From Actinomycetaceae bacterium (GTDB taxonomy: Bacteria > Actinomycetota > Actinomycetes > Actinomycetales > Actinomycetaceae), in the NCBI GenBank assembly GCA_030538185.1, contig JAUNUK010000002.1:432935-496934 (forward strand): a stretch of 64,000 bases of DNA. The letters are read 5' to 3'. This document shows, in pieces, positions 1 through 7,897 of this stretch (its first letter is position 1; each line of letters starts with the position of its first letter). The position numbers and the translations under genes were made by a program. The notes under the pieces were generated by a model. It ran no database searches. It was not told the origin of the DNA and saw only the letters and a program-made list of their open reading frames with translations.

Positions 1-865
1 TTGGCGTATGTGTATCTCAGCCTGCCCGTATAAGAAGGTCTATTTTAACCACCACACTGGCAAGGCCGAAAAATGTACACTGTGCTACCCGCGTCTAGAG
101 GTTGGTCAGCCAACTGTATGTTCAGAAACCTGCGTTGGCCGGCTGCGTTATTTGGGTGTCGTGCTGTACGACGCAGACAAGGTGGGGGCCGCAGCTGCCG
201 TTGAGGATCCCAAAGACCTCTACATGGCACAGCGTGACTTGTTGTTGGATCCCTTCGATGAGGAGGTCTTGGCACAGGCCGAGGCCAATGGCGTGCCACA
301 TAACTGGTTGCGTGCCGCCCAGGAATCGCCTATCTGGAAATTGATCACCGAATACGAGGTGGCCTTACCTCTGCATCCGGAGTATCGCACCATGCCTATG
401 GTCTGGTACATCCCACCGCTTTCTCCTGTAGTCGATGCCATTACTGCGGCAGGAGAAGACGGAGAGGACGCCAAGATCTTGCTCAGTTCTATTGCCAATA
501 TGCGTATCCCGCTGGACTACTTGGCAGGTTTATTCACTGCCGGGGACACGGTACCTGTCGAAAAGTCCTTGCGGCGGCTTGCGGCCATGCGTTCCCATAT
601 GCGCAATGTGAACCTGGGTTTCGATGAAGACCCAAGCATCGCTTCCGCGGTTGGAATGAACGGCACACAGATTGAAGAAATGTACCGCCTCCTGGCAATC
701 GCCAAATTCGACGACCGCTTCGTCATACCTGCAACCTCGACTGAAACCCCGCGTGGTTTGGCAGAACTTGGTTGTTCCTTGGATTCCTTTGGAGGACCCG
801 GCATGGGTGGGACCCCTGGTCATTCAGGCACCAAGGTCTTTGTCCCGTTGGGGGCAAGACCATGA
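1..865 (+). CDS. narH: Respiratory nitrate reductase beta subunit NarH, C-terminal part
   Basis: Only the last 287 codons are present; the frame is open at base 2 and the 5' end lies outside the window. NarH is the iron-sulfur electron-transfer subunit of the membrane-bound nitrate reductase NarGHI, passing electrons from NarI heme to NarG molybdenum cofactor at the inner face of the membrane. The fragment opens in a ferredoxin-type cysteine cluster (CISACPYKK), followed by KCTLCYP and TVCSETC, then the family stretch RYLGVVLYDAD, all typical NarH. The stop overlaps the narJ start (ATGA at 862-865), so the genes are translationally coupled. Identity is very secure. Confidence 0.97.
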   Translation, partial: WRMCISACPYKKVYFNHHTGKAEKCTLCYPRLEVGQPTVCSETCVGRLRYLGVVLYDADKVGAAAAVEDPKDLYMAQRDLLLDPFDEEVLAQAEANGVPHNWLRAAQESPIWKLITEYEVALPLHPEYRTMPMVWYIPPLSPVVDAITAAGEDGEDAKILLSSIANMRIPLDYLAGLFTAGDTVPVEKSLRRLAAMRSHMRNVNLGFDEDPSIASAVGMNGTQIEEMYRLLAIAKFDDRFVIPATSTETPRGLAELGCSLDSFGGPGMGGTPGHSGTKVFVPLGARP

Positions 866-1587
866 CACAAACAGCCCTTGCAGGCAGGCAAGATATTTCA
901 AACAAGACCATTTCCGAGGGCGGAGGGGAGTCCCTGCCGCCCTACAAAGAAGCGTTGAACTCACAGGACGCAGGCCCGACACGGACCGCCCATATGTGTG
1001 TGTCAGTGCTATTGGACTACCCAGGTGAAGATTACGATCAGGATCTTTCTGTGATCGCCCTCGAACTGGAAAACCTTGACGATAAGGTTGCTGCGGAACT
1101 GGCCGAATATCTGTCCTGGGCGCAGAAAACCGACGTTGGCGACATCGAAAAAGCCTACGTGGACACCTTTGATAAGCGACGCAAATGTGCCCTGCACCTG
1201 ACGTATTACTCAACGGGTGACACTCGCCTGCGCGGAGGTGCTTTGGTGACTTTTGGGCAGGCATTTGAGGCGATGGGGTGGCGTATCGAAGGCGGAGAAT
1301 TGCCAGACTACTTGCCTGCCGTGTGCGAGCTTGCGGCTCGCACCGGTGACGAACTGGCTCTACATCTGTTGAACGTACACCGCGAAGGGCTAGAGGTTTT
1401 ACGTGCAGCCTTGGAGTCATTAAACAGTCCTTGGGCTGCCGTTATGCGAGCCTTAATCTTGACATTGCCGCCATTGGATGAGCGCGCAAAAGACGCCTAC
1501 CAGAGATTGATAATGAAGGGTCCACCGGCTGAAATGGTTGGGATTACGGACCTTCCTTTCCCGATGATGAGCGGAGTGGAGTCATAA
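862..1587 (+). CDS. narJ: Nitrate reductase assembly chaperone NarJ
   Basis: 241-aa TorD/NarJ-family chaperone that guides molybdenum cofactor insertion and membrane attachment of NarGH; it is not part of the final enzyme. The diagnostic block is HLTYYSTGDTRLRGGALVTF at about residues 109-128. The ATG at 862 is chosen because it overlaps the narH stop; the frame is open further upstream. The first 45 residues are an extension relative to the conserved core, and this is where one copy of the window-wide 13-bp motif (910-922) sits, read as TISEGG. A shorter product starting at MCVSVLLDYPG is possible. Confidence 0.93.
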   Translation: MTQTALAGRQDISNKTISEGGGESLPPYKEALNSQDAGPTRTAHMCVSVLLDYPGEDYDQDLSVIALELENLDDKVAAELAEYLSWAQKTDVGDIEKAYVDTFDKRRKCALHLTYYSTGDTRLRGGALVTFGQAFEAMGWRIEGGELPDYLPAVCELAARTGDELALHLLNVHREGLEVLRAALESLNSPWAAVMRALILTLPPLDERAKDAYQRLIMKGPPAEMVGITDLPFPMMSGVES

Positions 1588-1588
1588 C

Positions 1589-2362
1589 ATGAACGCATTT
1601 GAGTCTTTCTTCTGGACGGGTTTTCCTTATATCTGTATGGCTCTGCTGGTGATTGGACTGGTATGGCGGTATCGCTATGACAAGTTCGGCTGGACCACTA
1701 GGTCTTCACAGATCTTTGAAAGCCCCATGCTTCGGATAACTTCACCGCTGTTCCACTTAGGGCTTTTGATGGTCGCTGGGGGCCACGTTTTAGGATTGTT
1801 GATTCCAAAGGCCTGGACTGAGGCTGTGGGCGTGTCGCAGCACTCCTACCATTTGGTTGCAACCTTTGCAGGGACAGGTGCAGGGATACTTACGGTTGTG
1901 GGAATGTTAGGCCTGGTGTATCGACGTTTGGTTACAAAGACCGTCAGACTGGCGACAACTCCAAACGACATCTTTATGTACGTATTGCTTGCAGCACCGA
2001 TCCTCTTGGGATGTCTTGCGGTCGCCTTGAATCAGATCTTTGATAGTGCAGGCGGATATGACTATCGCGAGACTATTAGCCCATGGCTGCGTTCGGTTTT
2101 GAGTTTCCAGCCAGAGGCTACTTTGATGATGGGTGTGCCACTGTCTTTCAAGCTGCATATCGTGGCGGGTTTCTTACTCTTTGCGATTTGGCCAGCTACC
2201 CGATTGGTTCATGTTGTCTCTGCCCCAGTTATGTATCCAACCAGGCCATATATAGTGTACCGTTCACGTACTGAGGCCATTTCGTCCACCGAAGTTCCAC
2301 GTGGCTGGGAACCTGTGGCGACTAGACCTCAAAAGAAAGGGTTTTCGTCGACGGGTGCTTAG
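1589..2362 (+). CDS. narI: Nitrate reductase gamma subunit NarI (cytochrome b)
   Basis: 257-aa integral membrane diheme cytochrome b that oxidises menaquinol and feeds electrons to NarH. About five hydrophobic segments are visible. Candidate heme ligands are His56 and His66 (SPLFHLGLLMVAGGH) and the pair in FKLHIVAGF and TRLVHVVSAP near residues 189 and 207, matching the NarI pattern. It starts one base after the narJ stop, completing the usual HJI order. The tail after the last membrane segment is about 45 residues and polar. Confidence 0.95.
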   Translation: MNAFESFFWTGFPYICMALLVIGLVWRYRYDKFGWTTRSSQIFESPMLRITSPLFHLGLLMVAGGHVLGLLIPKAWTEAVGVSQHSYHLVATFAGTGAGILTVVGMLGLVYRRLVTKTVRLATTPNDIFMYVLLAAPILLGCLAVALNQIFDSAGGYDYRETISPWLRSVLSFQPEATLMMGVPLSFKLHIVAGFLLFAIWPATRLVHVVSAPVMYPTRPYIVYRSRTEAISSTEVPRGWEPVATRPQKKGFSSTGA

Positions 2363-2436
2363 TCGCTACAGTTGTCAAGATAGCCTCAAGTAGGCTTTCG
2401 AATACCTGGGTGGGTGTAAGGGCGAGAGGGATAGAA

Positions 2437-3210
2437 ATGGCGAGACAAACTGTGGGCCTCGCGCAGGCACCTAGCAGTTGGGCTGAATCCTTCAGCGATA
2501 TTGTTGCGCTTTCGCCGGCCCAAAAAACTGCGCTCATTCAAGTATCAAAACATGCTCAACCTGTGACTATTGCTGTACTTGCTGAGGAACTAAATCTTCA
2601 CCAAAACTCGGTGCGCGAAACTTTGGATCTTTTACTTGAGGCCAAACTTGTAGATCGCAGCAAACTGGCTTCTTCCGGCCGTGGGCGCCCATCGTGGGGT
2701 TATTTCGCAGTAGCCCCTTTCGATCCAACTTTTGCCACCACACAGACCGCACTATTAATAAGTGCCTTCTTGGAGCAGATCCGAGCGGTGTCAGATGATC
2801 CAGTCCAAGCTGCGCAGCACGTGGGGGAGGTATGGGCAGACAAGATCACGGCCCAAGCAGATATCCCCGATCACTCAGCGATGACGGTTGATGAGCAGTA
2901 CTTTGAACACGATTTCGTGATACACGTGGCGAAAATCCGCGTATTTCTCACGGCTTTGGGAAGTTCCGCAACAATCAGTCCCAAGGACCCTTACTGTCTT
3001 GAGCTCAGGTCGTGTCCCTTTCTGGATGCTGATGGCACGACCGATCCCTTAATCTGTGAAATCCACAGAGGAATGTTGGCTCGGCTTTTCGACAAGAACT
3101 CTCAGGGTCACGTTTATTCTGAACTTCGCCCCAAATGTGCATCAGGGGTATGTGAGCTCGTCATACGTCCCAAATTTTCCGAGGATGTAAAGCTCGAACT
3201 GAGGACCTGA
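2437..3210 (+). CDS. Winged-helix regulator with a C-terminal cysteine cluster (SufR/ArnR-like)
   Basis: 257-aa predicted transcription factor directly downstream of narI on the same strand. ATG 2437 is preferred over the in-frame GTG at 2410 because GAGAGGG sits just upstream of it. The N-terminal third is an ArsR/MarR-type winged helix (AVLAEELNLHQNSVRETLDLLLEAKLV, written here only in part). The C-terminal half carries Cys187, Cys193, Cys207, Cys234 and Cys239 in the arrangement LRSCPF...CEIHRGM...KCASGVCEL. Such spaced cysteines next to an RG(M/L) motif are found in SufR-type iron-sulfur regulators, and Corynebacterium ArnR, an iron-sulfur repressor, controls its nar operon. An oxygen- or NO-sensing role over nar is inferred from position. 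Confidence 0.72.
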   Translation: MARQTVGLAQAPSSWAESFSDIVALSPAQKTALIQVSKHAQPVTIAVLAEELNLHQNSVRETLDLLLEAKLVDRSKLASSGRGRPSWGYFAVAPFDPTFATTQTALLISAFLEQIRAVSDDPVQAAQHVGEVWADKITAQADIPDHSAMTVDEQYFEHDFVIHVAKIRVFLTALGSSATISPKDPYCLELRSCPFLDADGTTDPLICEIHRGMLARLFDKNSQGHVYSELRPKCASGVCELVIRPKFSEDVKLELRT

Positions 3211-3228
3211 TGGGTGACTGTGGTGCGG

Positions 3229-4041
3229 CTATTGCCTGAAGACGCGGATACCGAAGAAAATAGATAGCGCTGCAAGAGCGAAAGCCAGGCCTGCACCTCC
3301 CCAGGTGGTGGCCTTTGAACTTTCTGCTACCTCTTGGGTATTGGCGATGCCCTTGTGTACGGAGTTGGAAAGGGCAATTTCTTCATCAGGGATCAGGTTA
3401 TTGCCCTTTTGGATGCCGATAATTGTGTATTCCAGGGGATCATTGGGGTCCACAATCGTATATTCGATACGCATTTTTCCTTCGTTGGCGGCAGAGAGGC
3501 TGTCCCCGACGGGGATTGAGTCTTCAGGGGAGAGGTACACGGTGTCCAGTTTGCTTTGCTGGAAGGCATTGATCCCGACGGAGTCTAGGTTGGCAAGGTC
3601 ATAGTCTGAAAACACTATCCCTGCGTTGAGCTGCATGATCAGTTTAGGGTCAACGATGAAGTCACCCAGTTTCGCCTCGGCTGCCAAAGGAGTGCTAACA
3701 AAAGCGGGATCATTAATGAGTGTTTTCCCGTTGACGGGCTCCCAGGTGAAAATTATCTTGTTGTCGACGGTCTTGCCTTTGACTGCTTGGACTTTGCGGT
3801 CAGCGTGGATGGTCGGCAGTTCCACTCCGTTAAGTGGGTCGACAAGGGGGAGTGCAGGCTGGAGAGTGCCAGACACACTGACCAATTTTCCTTCATTTTC
3901 TGTGGCCATCTTGCCGTTTTTTATTTGAATCGCAGAGTTGATGCGGTCAGTGGTTTCAGGGGCTCCAAGAACTATTTTCACGGAAAAGAAAAGGAGGACG
4001 GCTCCAAGGAGGAGTAGCCCAACGCCTTTGATGATTCTCAT
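3229..4041 (-). CDS. TMEM43-family membrane protein
   Basis: 270 aa. One hydrophobic helix lies at the N terminus (about residues 5-27) and another at the C terminus (about 245-266), with a large extracytoplasmic domain between. The ENEGKLVSVSGTL block near residue 48 is the hallmark of TMEM43 (DUF1625) proteins, which are eukaryotic nuclear-envelope proteins with poorly understood bacterial relatives. It converges with the regulator gene, ending 18 bp away. Function in bacteria is unknown; membrane organisation is only a guess from the family. Confidence 0.7.
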   Translation of the reverse strand: MRIIKGVGLLLLGAVLLFFSVKIVLGAPETTDRINSAIQIKNGKMATENEGKLVSVSGTLQPALPLVDPLNGVELPTIHADRKVQAVKGKTVDNKIIFTWEPVNGKTLINDPAFVSTPLAAEAKLGDFIVDPKLIMQLNAGIVFSDYDLANLDSVGINAFQQSKLDTVYLSPEDSIPVGDSLSAANEGKMRIEYTIVDPNDPLEYTIIGIQKGNNLIPDEEIALSNSVHKGIANTQEVAESSKATTWGGAGLAFALAALSIFFGIRVFRQ

Positions 4042-4133
4042 ATCAAGTACTGCCTTTCAAGGGACGACGGATGGAACAAAGGGATGTATTACAAGGGTAC
4101 GTTCAATCCGATCCCGGAGCGTGCAGTATGGGG

Positions 4134-4367
4134 TTACTTGGCAATATCGGTAGCCTCTGTGCCGTAAGACTTAGAGTGAGGATCGTGGGCATAGGCGTGC
4201 AGGGTGTAGGTGACCTCGACATCGTCCAAAATTGCTAGAGCCCGCGTCCCGCCAGAGGCCGCAGGCTTATCGTTCGCATCACCCCGCCCACCTGAAAACC
4301 CTATCAATGCACCCCACTTACCGCTTTGGTGCCCCGCATATCCTGGGGCTGCAGTTCGGTCGTACAC
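4134..4367 (-). CDS. Possible small hypothetical protein or gene remnant
   Basis: 77 codons from a GTG at 4367 with no good ribosome-binding site. Composition is protein-like (Gly/Ala-rich start, then ALAILDDVEVTYTLHAYAH) but I recognise no family. The frame stays open upstream, running antisense into the DUF488 gene, so this may be the decayed 3' part of a lost gene. It lies just upstream of the TMEM43-like gene on the same strand. Otherwise the 4042-4431 stretch shows nothing clear. Confidence 0.28.
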   Translation of the reverse strand: MYDRTAAPGYAGHQSGKWGALIGFSGGRGDANDKPAASGGTRALAILDDVEVTYTLHAYAHDPHSKSYGTEATDIAK

Positions 4368-4431
4368 GGTCTTTTGGAAAGGCCTAGAGATAGGTATGAC
4401 CTTTGTGGTGTAATCGTTCTAGGAGGGGAAA

Positions 4432-4794
4432 ATGACTACTTTTCACCTGAAACGAATTTACGAAGATGCAGCGCCTGAGGATGGGTACCGGGTGCTAGTG
4501 GATCGTTTATGGCCACGAGGTGTATCCAAAGAACACGCGGCTTTGGATGAGTGGTGTAAAGACGTGACACCCAGTCCAGAGCTGCGAACATGGTTTGGGC
4601 ATAGACCAGAGCGCTATGCCGAGTTTTCACAGCGATACCGTCACGAACTCGATCAAAGCGGCGCAGTACAAGTTTTTGTTCAACGCCTAGCAAAACAACC
4701 AACGGTGACCTTGCTAATCGCCGCTGCCGACCCCGTCCACAACCACGGCCTCGTCCTCATAAAAGAAATCGAGAGCTATACCAATCAGCTGTAA
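4432..4794 (+). CDS. DUF488 family protein
   Basis: 120 aa, the normal length for DUF488. Family blocks seen: YRVLVDRLWPRGVSKE, the Trp-Phe-Gly-His segment (RTWFGHRPERYAEF), and a C-terminal LLIAAADPVHNHGLVL. The biochemical role of DUF488 is unknown. A strong ribosome-binding site AGGAGGGG (4421-4428) precedes the ATG. No obvious partner genes; it is a free-standing gene between two unrelated ones. Confidence 0.85.
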   Translation: MTTFHLKRIYEDAAPEDGYRVLVDRLWPRGVSKEHAALDEWCKDVTPSPELRTWFGHRPERYAEFSQRYRHELDQSGAVQVFVQRLAKQPTVTLLIAAADPVHNHGLVLIKEIESYTNQL

Positions 4795-4931
4795 ACCGGC
4801 CAGAAGTACCTATTTTTGGCACCACTCGGCGAGGTGAAGTTTTTAACCCCCTATTGAGGCTTTGGGCGTATATGCTCAAATCTGCTGAATGTGGGTTGTC
4901 CTTGAGGGGATTATTACGAGGGAGGGTGTAG

Positions 4932-5483
4932 ATGGTAAAGCGTAAAGAGAAAACCTCAATGCTTGTTTTTGTAGATGTTGAGGCAGCCGAGGGACCCACA
5001 CCGTTTAGCGGCAAGATGACAGAGTTTGGGGCTGTTGAGTTCGGTACGCGTGAAAGCTTCCACGGTCGGGTGTACAAGACTATTACCCATCCGGCCCACG
5101 CAGCGAAATTTGTCATTACTGGGGATGCTGAGCCTTTGGCAAGTGTGATACGCCGTTTTTCTCAGTGGTTGGATCGTTTCGATGCGCGACCAGTGTTTGT
5201 TTCCGATAACCCTGCCTTCGATTGGCAGTGGATAGCACACGGATTCGATGTGGCGGGTATCGATAATCCCTTCGGCTTTTCTGCACGCAGAATCGGGGAT
5301 CTCTACGCCGGTTTCTCTGGCAATTGGAAGTCTACGAATGTTTGGAAGAGGCTGCGGCGCACTGTACATGACCATAACCCCGTGAACGACGCAATGGGCA
5401 ACGCAGAAGCCTATGAGGAAATCTTGCGACGTTTCAACCAGGAATTACCACATACGCCAGATTTCCAAACCAGCGAGGAATAG
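4932..5483 (+). CDS. DEDDh-type 3'-5' exonuclease-like protein
   Basis: 183 aa with the exonuclease fold signature: LVFVDVEAAEG supplies the DxE metal pair near residues 15-17, SDNPAFDWQW supplies the middle Asp, and HNPVNDAMGNAEAY gives the His-x4-Asp of the DEDDh group at the C terminus. Members degrade RNA or DNA from the 3' end; the substrate here cannot be told. GAGGGAGGG lies shortly upstream of ATG 4932. No N-terminal signal, so cytoplasmic. Confidence 0.75.
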   Translation: MVKRKEKTSMLVFVDVEAAEGPTPFSGKMTEFGAVEFGTRESFHGRVYKTITHPAHAAKFVITGDAEPLASVIRRFSQWLDRFDARPVFVSDNPAFDWQWIAHGFDVAGIDNPFGFSARRIGDLYAGFSGNWKSTNVWKRLRRTVHDHNPVNDAMGNAEAYEEILRRFNQELPHTPDFQTSEE

Positions 5484-5556
5484 CACCATATAGGCGCTGA
5501 ACGGCACTACTGCTACTCATCCATGCGGGTGGAGATGCGCTAGGTAAACTTGTCTT

Positions 5557-6378
5557 ATGGCTAGCGACGAAGCTTTAATGACGAGACATTTTGATACTCC
5601 GCAAGGGAGCATTAGTTATTGGATCAATCAAGTTTCGGCTAGGCCGAGCCTGGTGTTCTTGCCAGGACTGACTGCCGATCACCGTCTGTTTGACGCACAG
5701 ATCGAGTTTTTCAAAACCTCTTGCAATGTGTTGGTTTGGGATGCGCCCGGGCACGGCGCATCGAGGCCCTTCGAGTTGAGTTTTTCACTGGCAGATCAGG
5801 CTGCATGGTTGCACCAAATCTTGGCTGTAGAGGGTATCGAGCGTCCGATATTGGTTGGTCAGTCGATGGGCGGCTATGTTGCGCAATGCTTTTTGCAGCA
5901 GTTCCCCGGGGAGGCAGCCGGATTTATATCGATTGGTTCCGCACCGTTACAACGCCGATACATGAGCGCCATTGAAATCTGGTTGCTGCGCCACGTCGAG
6001 ACCTTATACCGTTGGTATCCGTGGCAGGCGCTCAAACGCGACGGCGCCAAAAGTTGTTCGCATACCACACACGGTCGCGCGTTGATGACGGCATTCTTCG
6101 ACACTTACACGAAAGATGAGTACGTTGCTCTATCAGGTTTCGGCTATCGAATGTTGGCCGATGCGGTGAGTGCCGAACTGCCTTATCTGATTGATTGCCC
6201 AGCATCGATGCTGTGTGGCGAATACGATAACGCCGGATCTGTCAGGCGTTACAACAAGGCTTGGGCACGCACCACCGGCATCGAACTGGTGTGGATTACA
6301 AATGCCGGTCACAACGCCAACGTCGATCAGCCAGGCCAAGTGAATCAGCTGATTGACCGATTCATAATGCAAGTGTGA
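5557..6378 (+). CDS. Alpha/beta hydrolase
   Basis: 273 aa single-domain alpha/beta hydrolase. The oxyanion region (LVFLPGLTADHRLFDAQ), the nucleophile elbow GQSMGGY near residue 102 and the catalytic His in ITNAGHNANVDQPGQV near residue 255 are all present, and CGEYDNAG probably holds the acid residue. It may be an esterase, lipase or C-C hydrolase; no substrate can be assigned. No clear ribosome-binding site precedes ATG 5557; an internal Met at codon 8 is an alternative start. A strong hairpin 50 bp downstream likely ends the transcript. Confidence 0.82.
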   Translation: MASDEALMTRHFDTPQGSISYWINQVSARPSLVFLPGLTADHRLFDAQIEFFKTSCNVLVWDAPGHGASRPFELSFSLADQAAWLHQILAVEGIERPILVGQSMGGYVAQCFLQQFPGEAAGFISIGSAPLQRRYMSAIEIWLLRHVETLYRWYPWQALKRDGAKSCSHTTHGRALMTAFFDTYTKDEYVALSGFGYRMLADAVSAELPYLIDCPASMLCGEYDNAGSVRRYNKAWARTTGIELVWITNAGHNANVDQPGQVNQLIDRFIMQV

Positions 6379-6428
6379 AACGTATCAACAGAATCAACCC
6401 CAGGCTCTGCCCACAGTCTTGTGAAATA

Positions 6429-6460
6429 GAAGAATCGGAAATCGCATTTTCCGATTCTTC
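6429..6460 (+). terminator. Perfect 13-bp hairpin after the hydrolase gene
   Basis: Arms at 6429-6441 and 6448-6460 are exact reverse complements (GAAGAATCGGAAA) with a 6-base loop. A weak T-run follows, so it is a plausible terminator for the hydrolase transcript. It is the first of five consecutive inverted repeats up to 6690. Confidence 0.6.
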
Positions 6461-6469
6461 GCCAGTGAC

Positions 6470-6491
6470 GCGCCGCGGATTAGCGCGGCGC
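6470..6491. repeat. 8-bp GC-rich inverted repeat followed by A-run
   Basis: Arms GCGCCGCG (6470-6477) and CGCGGCGC (6484-6491), loop of 6, followed by AAAAAAG. Second member of the hairpin series in the convergent gap. Confidence 0.5.
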
Positions 6492-6506
6492 AAAAAAGCA
6501 CTGTCA

Positions 6507-6533
6507 GCGTGGATGCGCTTTGCGCATCCACGC
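6507..6533. repeat. 12-bp inverted repeat with a 3-base loop
   Basis: Arms GCGTGGATGCGC (6507-6518) and GCGCATCCACGC (6522-6533), loop TTT. No T-run follows. Third member of the series. Confidence 0.6.
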
Positions 6534-6536
6534 GCG

Positions 6537-6593
6537 CACCCGCTCTGATGGAAAAGGCCCCGCAATGCGGGGCCTTTTCCATCAGAGCGGGTG
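6537..6593. repeat. 28-bp near-perfect palindrome with a single central base
   Basis: The arms 6537-6564 and 6566-6593 are exact reverse complements over 28 bp around A6565. The centre carries the classic terminator core AAAAGGCCCCGCA and its complement. The right arm runs into a 16-bp copy of the tRNA-Gly 3' end (6584-6599), so the palindrome appears built from tRNA-terminator sequence. It could act as a bidirectional terminator. Confidence 0.75.
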
Positions 6594-6599
6594 ACGGGA
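6584..6599. repeat. Partial duplicate of the tRNA-Gly 3' end
   Basis: AGAGCGGGTGACGGGA at 6584-6599 is repeated exactly at 6694-6709, where it is the 3' end of tRNA-Gly. Similarity extends upstream through CCTTTTCCA, allowing a two-base gap. The piece is a scar of tRNA duplication or of a past integration; the intervening 6600-6655 does not fold as a tRNA. Confidence 0.6.
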
Positions 6600-6655
6600 T
6601 CCCCACTGCCCTTGCGGGCAGCGTGGGCCCTGTCGATTCACCGACCCGCACATAA

Positions 6656-6690
6656 AAAAGGTTTGCGGGGTGTATCCCCGCAAACCTTTT
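6656..6690 (-). terminator. Terminator hairpin of the tRNA-Gly gene
   Basis: Arms 6656-6670 and 6676-6690 are perfect complements over 15 bp (AAAAGGTTTGCGGGG), loop of 5. Read on the minus strand it follows tRNA-Gly by 5 bases and ends in TTTT followed by TT, a canonical intrinsic terminator. Confidence 0.8.
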
Positions 6691-6695
6691 CCAAG

Positions 6696-6766
6696 AGCGG
6701 GTGACGGGAATCGAACCCGCATGACCAGCTTGGAAGGCTGGGGCTCTACCATTGAGCTACACCCGC
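6696..6766 (-). tRNA. tRNA-Gly (anticodon TCC)
   Basis: 71 nt, 5' end at 6766. Acceptor GCGGGTG pairs with CACCCGC, discriminator T. The D arm TAGCTCAATGGTAGAG, the anticodon loop CTTCCAA between CCAGC/GCTGG-type arms, and the T arm GCGGGTTCGATTCCCG are all intact. CCA is not encoded. It reads GGA and wobble glycine codons. Confidence 0.95.
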
Positions 6767-6944
6767 GAGAGCTTGATTACTTTAGCATCGGGGTTTGCCG
6801 CCGCGCAAAAGTGGATAGTTACTGCCTTGCCGACTCGCAACGCCCAAGCGAAGGAAATCAAGCAAAAAACGAGCATATGGTGTCGTGGATCACTGGTTTT
6901 CGCACCTATATGGGTTTCCGCTACACTAGGGAGGCCGTAAGGCA

Positions 6945-7018
6945 CGGGATGTAGCGCAGCTTGGTAGCGCGCCTGCTTTGGGAGCAGGATGTCGCAGGTT
7001 CAAATCCTGTCATCCCGA
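6945..7018 (+). tRNA. tRNA-Pro (anticodon TGG)
   Basis: 74 nt. Acceptor CGGGATG pairs with CATCCCG, discriminator A. Anticodon stem CCTGC/GCAGG encloses loop TTTGGGA (anticodon TGG), and the T arm GCAGGTTCAAATCCTGT is intact. CCA is not encoded. The gene is divergent from tRNA-Gly; TACACT at 6921-6926 is a possible -10 box about 18 bp upstream. Confidence 0.95.
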
Positions 7019-7162
7019 CAGTCGGAACGAACATGACCCCAAATATGAGCAGATAGGGGCGTGTTTCGTGAAGTGTTTTGGTTTGATTCACTCTCGACGA
7101 TTTTGTCACATTTTCAGAAACAGTAACGCAAAAGTAACGTTAATACTAGGAAACGGAAACTA

Positions 7163-7819
7163 ATGGCTGGGCTTACTCGCGTAGGAGACACCCTTCCCAC
7201 CTTGGTTGATGCTGTTCAAGATTACATTCGCGATCGGATCGTTTCGGGGGAGTACCCTCCTGGCTACCGGCTTGTGGAACGTGAACTTGCCGAGGCGACG
7301 GGGGCCTCAAGGGTGCCTGTGCGTGAAGCCATTCGGGGCTTGGCTTCTGAAAAGTTTGTGACCTTGGTGCCTCGCAAAGGGGCAGTGGTCACCCCGTTGG
7401 TTCCTGAGGACTTGGATGAGATCTTTGAGGTCCGTGAGGCTTTAGAGGTTCAAGAATGTGTTTTGGCTGCAAAGAAGGCCGGTCCTGATGACGTGGCACG
7501 TATGCGTGTGGTTTTGGATGAGGCCGCCCGGGCGTTGAAAGCGGGAGAAACTGAGGCGGTCAATCAAGCCAATGCCAAGTTTCATGAGCTTCTGGTAGAG
7601 ATGAGCCACAACACGGTTTTGAGTGAAGTCTTGCGTCCTTTGAAGAATCGTTTGGAATGGATTTTTCGTCAAAACCATAACCAGCGCACCATCTGTGAAG
7701 AACACGAAGAGATCGCCCAGGCCATTGCCGAAGGCGATATTGAAGCGGCGCGTGACCTTGCCCGTATACATGTGGCTACCAGCAAAAAACTGATTCTCGA
7801 CGCATTGTTTGGCTTGTAA
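7163..7819 (+). CDS. GntR-family (FadR/FCD type) transcriptional regulator
   Basis: 218 aa. Residues about 12-80 are a GntR winged helix (YIRDRIVSGEYPPGYRLVER, ASRVPVREAIRGL). Residues about 90-215 form an FCD ligand-binding domain with the metal-binding His pattern KFHELLVEMSHN, EEHEEIAQAIAEGD and ARIHV. Such proteins usually bind small carboxylates or ureido acids and derepress neighbouring catabolic genes. It lies directly before the ankyrin-fdrA-DUF1116-permease run on the same strand, so it probably controls that run through the inverted repeats at 7898-7955. Confidence 0.88.
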   Translation: MAGLTRVGDTLPTLVDAVQDYIRDRIVSGEYPPGYRLVERELAEATGASRVPVREAIRGLASEKFVTLVPRKGAVVTPLVPEDLDEIFEVREALEVQECVLAAKKAGPDDVARMRVVLDEAARALKAGETEAVNQANAKFHELLVEMSHNTVLSEVLRPLKNRLEWIFRQNHNQRTICEEHEEIAQAIAEGDIEAARDLARIHVATSKKLILDALFGL

Positions 7820-7897
7820 TTTGTCGGCTTTCTTCATGTAGTAGTTGGTTTTTCTTTCCCATTTTGTCGCGTATGTGACGCACCCCCTGTTTTATCT

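Noticed and set aside
6594..6655. A further tRNA gene between the palindrome and the tRNA-Gly terminator
   Set aside because: On the minus strand the ends can pair, but there is no T arm and the middle stem has a GCAA tetraloop instead of an anticodon loop.
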